The notes under the pieces: generated by a model
What the model saw: only the letters and a program-made list of their open reading frames with translations
What the model was told of the DNA's origin: nothing
Database searches by the model: none
Source of the DNA: Sunxiuqinia sp.
Lineage (GTDB): Bacteria; Bacteroidota; Bacteroidia; Bacteroidales; Prolixibacteraceae
Assembly: GCA_003246935.1 (NCBI GenBank)
Contig: QKCF01000117.1
Span: 1 to 47,624 of the forward strand
DNA length: 47,624 nucleotides
Direction: 5' to 3'
Shown: positions 30,797-40,197 of the stretch, one piece after another
Position numbering within the stretch: position 1 is the stretch's first letter
Layout: every line of letters begins with the position of its first letter
Position numbers and translations under genes: made by a program

Positions 30797-31048
30797 TTTC
30801 GATGTCCATCGTCGCTGTGGAATAGTCCACAACTTCTATTTCCAATTCCTCCATAAATATTTCCTATCTCATAAGCTATATTTCGCAGGAAGAATCTATA
30901 ATTTCCTGCTCCATAATCATGCTCACCTTAGCCAGAGAAATTATTTACAAGTCCACAGAGTTGGTGGGATAGTCCATCATCATCATTTCCTTGGTCAGCG
31001 TCTTTCTGGAATGTTCCATAAGAACAATTTCCGAAGAAAAGCAAAATA
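30797..31048. repeat. degenerate tandem array, 12 units, exact 21-bp period (array 2), consensus TTTCCnnnTCCATnA+n
   Basis: Units at 30797, 30818, 30839, 30860, 30881, 30902, 30923, 30944, 30965, 30986, 31007, 31028, all 21 bp apart; columns 9-12 TCCA exact in 6 of 12 with near matches elsewhere; three units carry TGGAA/TGGGA instead of TTTCC. Confidence 0.8.
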
Positions 31049-31101
31049 GTTAATGCAATAAATCCGGTCAGTCTCAGGATTGAAAAGAAAATAAATTACA
31101 A

Positions 31102-33282
31102 CTATTCATTCGCAAGATAAAGCACTTTTACTTTGTATTTCTTTCCCGTTTCAGCGTTGGTGAGCCTTACAAAATAAATCCCCGGATGGTAGCCATCCAG
31201 GTTCATTGAGATGCGGTCAGTACCGTCGATACTATAATTCAGCGGATAAGCATTACCCAGCAAATCGAACAATTCAGGATTTTCGTACTGCCCGTCCTGC
31301 TCGAAGCGAATGGTCAGCTCTTGCCCATAGGCCAAAGGATTGGGGAAAGCCACCCATTTTACATCCTCATTTTCAAACGGATTATACTCTTCAGTATCGT
31401 CGTGGTAACATACCAACGCTTCCATTACAGCCGAAGATCCGGCTGTTGAATTGGCTTTCTCCGGATAGCTGTACCAATCGCCTCCATCGCGGATAAAGAA
31501 CGAATTGCTGCTGCTTGTACGATCAGCCAGATAAACGGCAAACTCGTCATTAGCTCCAAGATTTTCGATGGACCACGACAGGTAAAATTCGCTACCGGCG
31601 GCCACTTCGCGGTCGAACGAGAAAAAGTTCATTGTCCCCTCATTCACTCCGGTCAGCTCAAAATCCTGGCTATACAATAATTCTCCCGGGACGCTCCCAC
31701 CCTGGTAAACTGAGATCGTCAACCGGGCATTTGCAGAACTTATAAACGATTGGGCTACTCCGAGCCCCAACCCTTGTATTTTGCAAGTATCGCCGAACGC
31801 AAATAACTCGGCAAATTCGGTAAACCCATAGGCATTAGTGCCCCCGTAGTAACCATCGGCTTCGTTAGCGTTGTTGATCAAAGCAGCCGAATGCTCGTCG
31901 CTATCAATCAAATTGGTCACCATTGTACATTGCTCGGTCGCGGCATATGGATTATAGCCTGAAACAGAAGTAGACCCTTTGTCGTTAGGATCGAGCCAGG
32001 CTTTCAATTGTTGGTCGCTTCCGGAATAATAATCCCACGCATAACTGAATTGCGAAAAATAATCACTAACAGGACTCGAACAGGTTGCATCGCCACCGAC
32101 CAGCGAGCCACGCACCCGCATGCGCTGGTCAATCAGGCTGGCTCCCGACGATCCAGCCTCAGTTGTCCCCTCATCCCATTCACCAATCTTCCAAAACGAA
32201 CCAGTTACATAATCGCTGGTATAAGATGATCTGGTCGGCGAATTCCTGTCAACAGCAACCTTCTTGATATCTCCCAGTGGGTGATGAATGGAAACCGTGG
32301 AATCAGGCACATTCGATGAACGATCCCACCCAAGATAGTAAGGCTGAAAGCTTTGGGGAGGTGCCACACTCATCTCCACCAGCGAAAAATCCAAATCGGA
32401 TGACGTAGCCTTCAGACTACTTCCACTTAATGAACTCAATATTTCACCATCGATACTTTTGCAATAAGGCGATTCGTAGTTAAAAAGAAAAACGCTCACA
32501 GCCGCATCACTGTCATCCACAATGCAGTGATGAGCCGTGTAAACATAGGGCGTACCATCGCGTTCGGTATTATTCAACAAACTGCCGGTACACAGTTCGG
32601 TGCCACCAATTAAGATTCGGCAAACCGCATTCGCGGCCTCGCGATATTGATCAAGATAATCGCAATTCACATTCACGTTGCACGATCCCGACTCCCCCAG
32701 TGGCCTGCGACCTCCACTCCAGGCTTTCAAGCCAACAAAATCGTGGTTGACCGATTTCAATTGAAGCTCGCCTGAAAATGCAGCGTCTACAGGCTCTTCG
32801 TACTGTAATACCAGCTTGTCGCCGACAACCGGCAACGTAGCCAACTTTAAATCAGCTTTGTTATTCTCATCGGTAAAAGCGCCTAGCAAGTCAGTGCCGT
32901 CTTCCGAAAACAAGAACAAACGAGCGCCCTCCGGTAATCGATACCGATCGAACACCACGTTGAGCGATAAGGCCCCGGGAGACGATAAACGCAATTGCCA
33001 CACCCGATAATCACCCGTATCGTACCATTGACCAGAGTTATTCAGGTTGAAATCAACAGGAATAGCATAGGCAAACCGAAATGATTTAAGTGTATTTGTT
33101 TGTTTTTGCAGCCGTTGTACCAACTCAATCTCTTCCGCAGGAATCGATAATTCCTCGAAAGCATCAGCACGAGCTGATTTTACAACCTGAATAGAAATCG
33201 GCTTTCCACCGTGCGATAGCTGTGCCCGCACCGGGGAAAACACCAATAGCAACAAAAACAGAGGTAGGCATCGAATAAGCAT
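31102..33282 (-). CDS. secreted trypsin-like (lysyl endopeptidase-like) serine protease with T9SS C-terminal sorting domain
   Basis: Signal peptide; TAHHC, SDLDFSL and GSSGASL triad motifs; C-terminal WVAFPNPLAYGQELTIRF...GYHPGIYFVRLTNAETGKKYKVKVLYL. Confidence 0.88.
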   Translation of the reverse strand: MLIRCLPLFLLLLVFSPVRAQLSHGGKPISIQVVKSARADAFEELSIPAEEIELVQRLQKQTNTLKSFRFAYAIPVDFNLNNSGQWYDTGDYRVWQLRLSSPGALSLNVVFDRYRLPEGARLFLFSEDGTDLLGAFTDENNKADLKLATLPVVGDKLVLQYEEPVDAAFSGELQLKSVNHDFVGLKAWSGGRRPLGESGSCNVNVNCDYLDQYREAANAVCRILIGGTELCTGSLLNNTERDGTPYVYTAHHCIVDDSDAAVSVFLFNYESPYCKSIDGEILSSLSGSSLKATSSDLDFSLVEMSVAPPQSFQPYYLGWDRSSNVPDSTVSIHHPLGDIKKVAVDRNSPTRSSYTSDYVTGSFWKIGEWDEGTTEAGSSGASLIDQRMRVRGSLVGGDATCSSPVSDYFSQFSYAWDYYSGSDQQLKAWLDPNDKGSTSVSGYNPYAATEQCTMVTNLIDSDEHSAALINNANEADGYYGGTNAYGFTEFAELFAFGDTCKIQGLGLGVAQSFISSANARLTISVYQGGSVPGELLYSQDFELTGVNEGTMNFFSFDREVAAGSEFYLSWSIENLGANDEFAVYLADRTSSSNSFFIRDGGDWYSYPEKANSTAGSSAVMEALVCYHDDTEEYNPFENEDVKWVAFPNPLAYGQELTIRFEQDGQYENPELFDLLGNAYPLNYSIDGTDRISMNLDGYHPGIYFVRLTNAETGKKYKVKVLYLANE

Positions 33283-33478
33283 AATCTCGACTTGCGTTTA
33301 ATCAAAAATAGGCAATTCAGTTGGAATAAGCAGATGTTTGTGTCACTCAAAATAGTGAGCCACATTATTCGTCCTCATTTCTGTCCCAAGCTAAGCCTGT
33401 AAAACAGGCTTTCGACAGTACAAATACTTCAAATGAATTTAACCTGAGTAAGCTTATCTTTCTTTATTTTTGATGAAT

Positions 33479-33892
33479 ATGAAAGTACTTGTAATGTATG
33501 TAAACCGCTTTAGCTACAAAACAGCGGAGAAAAACCTGGAAAGTGTTCAGGACTTGGACGAAACGAAAGAGTTTACTGATGCCATTCTTGCGTTTATCCA
33601 AGTTGAAGAAAAGGATGAAGAAAAAGATGTCGGCAGTAGAGAAAAGAAGTTGGTTAATCACCTAAAGTGGACAGCCCGCAAGAACGAAGCGAACCGGATT
33701 ATACTGCACTCATTTGCCCATTTATCCGAGTCGAAAGCGTCGGTTCCCTTTACCCACGAGCTCTTCAATCTGGCTGAAAAGCGACTGCAAAACGCGGGGT
33801 ACGAAACTGCCCAAACACCTTTTGGCTACTTTCTCGATTTACAGATCGATGCGCCGGGCTTCTCGCTAGCCCGCATTTGGGCCGATTTATAA
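33479..33892 (+). CDS. stand-alone archaeal-type threonyl-tRNA synthetase editing domain protein
   Basis: MKVLVMYVNRFSYKTAEKNLE, NEANRIILHSFAHLSESKA, AQTPFGYFLDLQIDAPGFSLARIWADL. Confidence 0.82.
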   Translation: MKVLVMYVNRFSYKTAEKNLESVQDLDETKEFTDAILAFIQVEEKDEEKDVGSREKKLVNHLKWTARKNEANRIILHSFAHLSESKASVPFTHELFNLAEKRLQNAGYETAQTPFGYFLDLQIDAPGFSLARIWADL

Positions 33893-34602
33893 TCAATCTC
33901 CCAAGCTATTCGCTGTTTAGGCGAAACTTGGAACTTAAAACTTGGAATTTGAAACTTGTCAATCTACATAGCCATTTCGAACTACCAACGAATCAACTGG
34001 GACTGGTTAATCATTCGGTTCTTTTGCCATTCGAGCCGAAGGACGGCCAACGATATTCTGCAGGATTGCATCCCTGGGATTTAGATGAGGCAACTGATGA
34101 TAACTGGCTGCAGATGCTTGAGGTAATTATTCAAAACCCGCAAGTATTAGCCATTGGCGAATGCGGTATCGACCGTAGTTTAGAAACTCCGATCGACCGA
34201 CAAATTGCCTGCTTTCTGCCGCACGTTGAATTAGCCGAAAAGTATTCAAAGCCGGTGATTTTACACGCTGTTCGCAGCTACTCCGATCTGTTGCAACTCA
34301 AAAAGAAACAGAACGCAACTACACCTTGGATCCTGCATGGTTACCAAGGGAATACTGAAACCACAAAACAACTGGCCAAGTACAATTTCTGCTTTTCAAT
34401 TGGAACTGCGCTTTTGAACGATCGTCAAAAATTGAATCAAAGCTTAGCTGAAATCCCACTAAATCAGCTCTTTTTCGAGACAGATGAAAGTACCGTAAAT
34501 ATTGAAAGTATTTATATTTTTGCCGCAGAACAGTTAAACATTCCCTTGCAGAAATTGCAAAAGCAGGTATTTGACAACTATCAACGAATTTTTGGATCAT
34601 GA
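33877..34602 (+). CDS. TatD-family metal-dependent hydrolase
   Basis: LHSHFE, GLHPWDLDE, IGECGIDRSL, PVILHAVRSYSDL, FFETDES; true start uncertain (possibly TTG near 33949). Confidence 0.82.
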   Translation: MGRFIINLPSYSLFRRNLELKTWNLKLVNLHSHFELPTNQLGLVNHSVLLPFEPKDGQRYSAGLHPWDLDEATDDNWLQMLEVIIQNPQVLAIGECGIDRSLETPIDRQIACFLPHVELAEKYSKPVILHAVRSYSDLLQLKKKQNATTPWILHGYQGNTETTKQLAKYNFCFSIGTALLNDRQKLNQSLAEIPLNQLFFETDESTVNIESIYIFAAEQLNIPLQKLQKQVFDNYQRIFGS

Positions 34603-35321
34603 AGAACTGGCAGGAACGTACCCTTTTGATGTTGGGTGAAGAAGGATTGGCAAAATTAACCAACGCACATGTTTTAGTGGTTGGACTTGGAGGTGTAGGC
34701 GCTTATGCAGCTGAGCAAATTTGTCGCGCGGGTGTAGGTAAAATGACAATTGTGGATGGCGATGTGGTTGAAGCAACAAACCGCAACCGACAGCTTCCTG
34801 CACTCATCAGCAACGACGGTAAACCCAAAGCTGAAATCATGGGAGAACGTTTTCGCGATATTAACCCCAATATGGAAGTAAAGGTCATCAACGAGTATCT
34901 GAAGGATGACCGAATGATTGAGATTCTTGAATCCGATCAGTTTGACTATGTTGTTGATGCCATTGACACACTGGCGCCCAAGGTATTCCTGATTTATCAC
35001 AGTGTACAACGCAATATACCTATTGTGAGCTCGATGGGAGCCGGCGGGAAGTTTGATCCTTCATTAATTCAAAACTCCGACATCTCAAAATCCTACAACT
35101 GCAAACTAGCTCGCATGCTGCGTAAACGCCTCTACAAACTGGGCATTCGCAAGGGAGTTCAGGTTGTGTTTTCACCCGAGGAGGTAGATAAAGACCGGGT
35201 TCGTCTTGAAGAAGGACGTAACAAAAAATCGGCTGTTGGAACTATCTCGTACATGCCGCCGCTTTTCGGATGTCACATTGCATCAGTTGTGTTGCGAAAT
35301 TTGCTTGGAGAAAAGTGCTAG
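34599..35321 (+). CDS. tcdA: tRNA threonylcarbamoyladenosine dehydratase (ThiF/TcdA family)
   Basis: RTLLMLGEEGLAKLTNAHVLVVGLGGVGAYAAEQICRAGVG, DAIDTLAPKVFLI, SSMGAGGKFDPSLI. Confidence 0.92.
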   Translation: MKNWQERTLLMLGEEGLAKLTNAHVLVVGLGGVGAYAAEQICRAGVGKMTIVDGDVVEATNRNRQLPALISNDGKPKAEIMGERFRDINPNMEVKVINEYLKDDRMIEILESDQFDYVVDAIDTLAPKVFLIYHSVQRNIPIVSSMGAGGKFDPSLIQNSDISKSYNCKLARMLRKRLYKLGIRKGVQVVFSPEEVDKDRVRLEEGRNKKSAVGTISYMPPLFGCHIASVVLRNLLGEKC

Positions 35322-35364
35322 CTGGTACAATTGTTGATGTAAAATATATAGAAAAACCTGAGCT

Positions 35365-36102
35365 ATGAAAAGACCATTTGTTTCACTCTCGCTTGTAGCA
35401 ATTGCCATTGTAATGCTTCAATCTTGTGCTGGTCCGCAAGCAATCACAAAGTTGTTACCGGAGCGAGAGGCAGACAAATGGCTTTACGGAGAGGCTTTCC
35501 TGTCCGATTCTATTTACGGAATTTCATACGAAATAGGCTTCGACCGCATCCTGGATGGTTGTTATCTGTTCGATTTTCATATTACCAACCACTCGAATCT
35601 AGCCTTAGTAGTTGATCCAGCTGAATTCAAATGTCAATCTTTTGACCAGCTGATGAACCCCAAAACAGCAGAAATACCCGCTATTGATCCGGAAAAAAAG
35701 ATTTTGCAATACGATATGGGCATTGCTCAGAACGAATCCGTTGCCAAACACCATATTGGCAATGTTCTGGTTGGTATAGGTGCTGCCATTGCCGCCAATG
35801 CGATCATTGGAACAGATAATCCACGCAACGATAATTTGCGATGGGCCGTCACAGATGGTATAATGGCGACTGCAGTTACGGCCAGCGACCGCGCTCAATT
35901 TGAAGCACAGGACTTAAGGCAGCTCAAAGACGCATGGGCAAATAACACCATCCGCAAAACAACCCTCGACACCAATTATGCAATGCACGGAAAGGTATTC
36001 TTTCCGGCGACACCAAGTGCAGCTTACATCAAACTTTTCATCCCTGTGGATGATCAAACGCTCGAATTTGACTTTAAACAAGTTAAGGTCCCTGCTCAAT
36101 AA
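35365..36102 (+). CDS. hypothetical lipoprotein
   Basis: Lipobox LQSCAG, 245-aa ORF. Confidence 0.6.
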   Translation: MKRPFVSLSLVAIAIVMLQSCAGPQAITKLLPEREADKWLYGEAFLSDSIYGISYEIGFDRILDGCYLFDFHITNHSNLALVVDPAEFKCQSFDQLMNPKTAEIPAIDPEKKILQYDMGIAQNESVAKHHIGNVLVGIGAAIAANAIIGTDNPRNDNLRWAVTDGIMATAVTASDRAQFEAQDLRQLKDAWANNTIRKTTLDTNYAMHGKVFFPATPSAAYIKLFIPVDDQTLEFDFKQVKVPAQ

Positions 36103-36414
36103 ATTTTGCTGTTTGCAGAAACAAGCTTTCTTGGCATTTTGATATCCTATTTTTATTTTTTCTAAATAAGACGTTGCGATTCTTAAAACTATTTTCTACG
36201 TTTGTTGTGAAATATCACGAAAACGGATGAATAACAGCCACACATATCTACATTCTGCAAACATCGCTTCTATGATGTTTACTGCTGTTTTCATGCCATC
36301 CATGTCTATGTGCATGCGATAGCCTTCATTCGGTATTCTGTGAGTACGGATTGAAGGCGTTCAAGATTTTTCCCAATAAATTTCCAATCGTTTTATTTTC
36401 AAAAATAGAAGGCT

Positions 36415-37758
36415 ATGCCCGAGTGTATTGTACGGTTTAGCGGTGACAATTTGAAGAAACCGCGTATTATCAGTAGTCTGGTAGCTTTGCTTACCAAATC
36501 CAATGAGAAGCATCTTTTAGTCGTATCGGCTCCGCGTGAAATACAGGATTTGTTGACACAAGGCCTGTTACCATTGCGTTCATCATCCGGAAATCCACAG
36601 ATTCTGATTTCCCAGATAAAAGACGAAGTTGACAAAATAAAAAAAGAATATGGACTGAGTGAGTGTCCCAAACTGACAGAAGCGCTCAATAAATTGGACA
36701 TTCTGTTGCAAGGAATTCATTTCACTGGCGACTTCTCCCCTGCCTTGCAAGATCAAGTCATTTCGTTTGCAGAAAAAATTTCAACGATACTTTTAGCTGC
36801 CGTACTGGAACAAAACAAGCTGAAGTCACAAATTATCTTCCCCGAAGAACTTGGCTTGGTGGTCAGCGAGGAATTTGGCAACGCCAGTATCTACCTTGAA
36901 GAATCCCAAACAGCTATTAAAGCCCATAATTTTGGTGCAATCACCTTGGTTCCGGGTTCCGTTGGTAAAACCCAGAAAGAAAAAATTGCCCGTATCGGAG
37001 ACCGTGCTGCTGATTATACCGCGGCTGCCTTGGCCTCTATATTCAACACGGATCGTCTGGAGCTTTGGCAAATTCGCACCCCTTTTAAAACTGCCGATGA
37101 AGACTTTGTCGAGAAGGCCGATTATATTGAAAGCTTAACGTATGCTGAAGCTTCCGAATTGTCCTATTTCAATTACTCAGGGATTCACCCACGTATTGTT
37201 GAACCTTTGATTGATAAGCACATTCCGATATTGGTATACGATCTGCAAAATGATCAAAAAATTCTTCGTACGCGTATTAACTCTCAAAGCATTGTTTCGC
37301 CTCACATCGTCAAAAGTGTTGCTCATACCGACGATATTGCCATTTTAAAACTAAATGGCCCCGGAGTTGGATTCAAACCTGGTATTTTAGCCAAAGTAAC
37401 AAGCGCATTTAATAAGAACCATATCAATATCCGATCTGTTATTACTGCACAAACCAGCATCAATATACTAATAGACAAAGCCGCTGTGAGCCGTGTAAAA
37501 CAATTAACAGAAGATCTTAATCTACCATCGGTAAGCAATGTAGAAATTGCCGATAAAGTTTCACTGATTGCGATTGTCGGACATGGGATGCAGGCTCACC
37601 ACGGCATTTCAGCCCAATTATTCGCGGCTGTCGCTAATAACAAAATCAATGTATTGCTGAGTGGTTCAGGTGCATCGGACTTGGTTAGCTACTTGGTGAT
37701 CGATGAGAATGACAAACCCAAAGCGATCAAGGAAATTCACAAGACCTTCTTTAATTAA
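36415..37758 (+). CDS. divergent aspartokinase-like protein with C-terminal ACT region
   Basis: Amino-acid-kinase fold (IGDRAADYTAAALASIF, SLTYAEASELSYFNYSGIHPRIVEPLIDKHIPILV) and ACT-like ILKLNGPGVGFKPGILAKVTSAFNKNHINIRSV. Confidence 0.75.
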   Translation: MPECIVRFSGDNLKKPRIISSLVALLTKSNEKHLLVVSAPREIQDLLTQGLLPLRSSSGNPQILISQIKDEVDKIKKEYGLSECPKLTEALNKLDILLQGIHFTGDFSPALQDQVISFAEKISTILLAAVLEQNKLKSQIIFPEELGLVVSEEFGNASIYLEESQTAIKAHNFGAITLVPGSVGKTQKEKIARIGDRAADYTAAALASIFNTDRLELWQIRTPFKTADEDFVEKADYIESLTYAEASELSYFNYSGIHPRIVEPLIDKHIPILVYDLQNDQKILRTRINSQSIVSPHIVKSVAHTDDIAILKLNGPGVGFKPGILAKVTSAFNKNHINIRSVITAQTSINILIDKAAVSRVKQLTEDLNLPSVSNVEIADKVSLIAIVGHGMQAHHGISAQLFAAVANNKINVLLSGSGASDLVSYLVIDENDKPKAIKEIHKTFFN

Positions 37759-39099
<1,341 letters not shown>

Positions 39100-39114
39100 G
39101 TTGAAATAAGGATA

Positions 39115-39139
39115 CCCCGGAGTTTACGTAACTCCGGGG
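39115..39139 (+). promoter_or_regulatory. GC-rich hairpin between metY and metA without a U-tract
   Basis: CCCCGGAGTT-TACGT-AACTCCGGGG. Confidence 0.6.
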
Positions 39140-39164
39140 ATCAATTAAATAAAAGGAATTTGTT

Positions 39165-40082
39165 ATGCCATTAAATATTCCGGATAAATTGCCAGCGATT
39201 GAAATGCTGCTGAAGGAGAATATCTTCGTAATTGACCAAACGCGAGCGTCTCAACAGGATATTCGCCCTTTGCGCATTGCCATCTTAAACCTGATGCCGC
39301 TCAAAATCACGACTGAAACGGATTTACTTCGGGTGTTGTCGAACTCGCCGTTGCAGATTGAAATTGAGTTCCTGAAAATAAAGGACCACGAACACAAACA
39401 CACATCAGCCGAGCATATGGCCATGTTTTATAAAACCTTCGACGAAATTAAGTCGCAAAAATTCGATGGCATGATTATTACCGGAGCTCCGGTAGAACAT
39501 CTTCCTTTTAACGAAGTTACGTATTGGGGCGAGATTCAGGAAATCATGGATTGGTCGCTGACGAATGTAACCTCCTCATTGTTTATTTGTTGGGCATCAC
39601 AAGCGGCTTTATTTCACTTCTACGGAATTCCAAAGTATCCGCTGGACAAAAAGATGTTCGGGGTGTTCAAGCATCACATTTCAGACCGAAAAATACCGAT
39701 CTTCCGTGGCTTTGACGATGAATATTATGTGCCACACTCTCGCCACACAGAGGTAAGAGCTGAAGATATCAACAAGGTAGAAGGCTTAGACATCATCTCC
39801 AGTTCTGATGATTCGGGGGTAAATATGGTTATGGCAAAAAATGGCCGTCAGATTTTCATTACCGGTCATGCAGAATACTCGCGGTTGACGCTAAATGATG
39901 AATACAAGCGCGATGTTTCGCGAAATCTTCCGATTGAGATTCCTGTGAACTATTACCCGAACGACGATCCAAGCCAGAAGCCAATCTTGAGATGGCGCTC
40001 AGCTGCAGACCTGTTGTTTACTAACTGGCTGAACTACTACGTTTACCAGGAGACGCCTTACGATTTGGACGATATTAAGTAA
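39165..40082 (+). CDS. metA: homoserine O-acyltransferase (MetA family)
   Basis: PLRIAILNLMPLKITTETDLLRVLSNSPLQIEIEFL, GAPVEHLPFNEVTYW, ICWASQAALFHFYGI, TGHAEYSRLTL. Confidence 0.95.
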   Translation: MPLNIPDKLPAIEMLLKENIFVIDQTRASQQDIRPLRIAILNLMPLKITTETDLLRVLSNSPLQIEIEFLKIKDHEHKHTSAEHMAMFYKTFDEIKSQKFDGMIITGAPVEHLPFNEVTYWGEIQEIMDWSLTNVTSSLFICWASQAALFHFYGIPKYPLDKKMFGVFKHHISDRKIPIFRGFDDEYYVPHSRHTEVRAEDINKVEGLDIISSSDDSGVNMVMAKNGRQIFITGHAEYSRLTLNDEYKRDVSRNLPIEIPVNYYPNDDPSQKPILRWRSAADLLFTNWLNYYVYQETPYDLDDIK

Positions 40083-40112
40083 GCTAAAAATTGCTGCTGA
40101 TTGAATAAAATT

Positions 40113-40151
40113 AAAGCCTCTCGTGGTCCTTCAACCGCAGGAGGCTTTTTT
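40113..40151 (+). terminator. terminator after metA
   Basis: AAAGCCTC...GAGGCTTTTTT stem with internal GGT/ACC pairing. Confidence 0.75.
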
Positions 40152-40197
40152 GTTCTTTCAAAATTTCGTTAATTTTAGAAAAACAAAAACTTCAAGA

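Noticed and set aside
36207-36218. CRP/FNR-like site TGTGAAATATCAC
   Set aside because: Half-site spacing is 4 bp rather than the 6 bp expected for TGTGA-N6-TCACA
36230-36345. 21-bp array in the leader of the aspartokinase-like gene
   Set aside because: TTC anchors are spaced 15, 22 and 35 bp; no constant period
36103-36414. SAM-I or SAM-II riboswitch
   Set aside because: I could not find the conserved core sequences of either class; retained only as an uncharacterised leader
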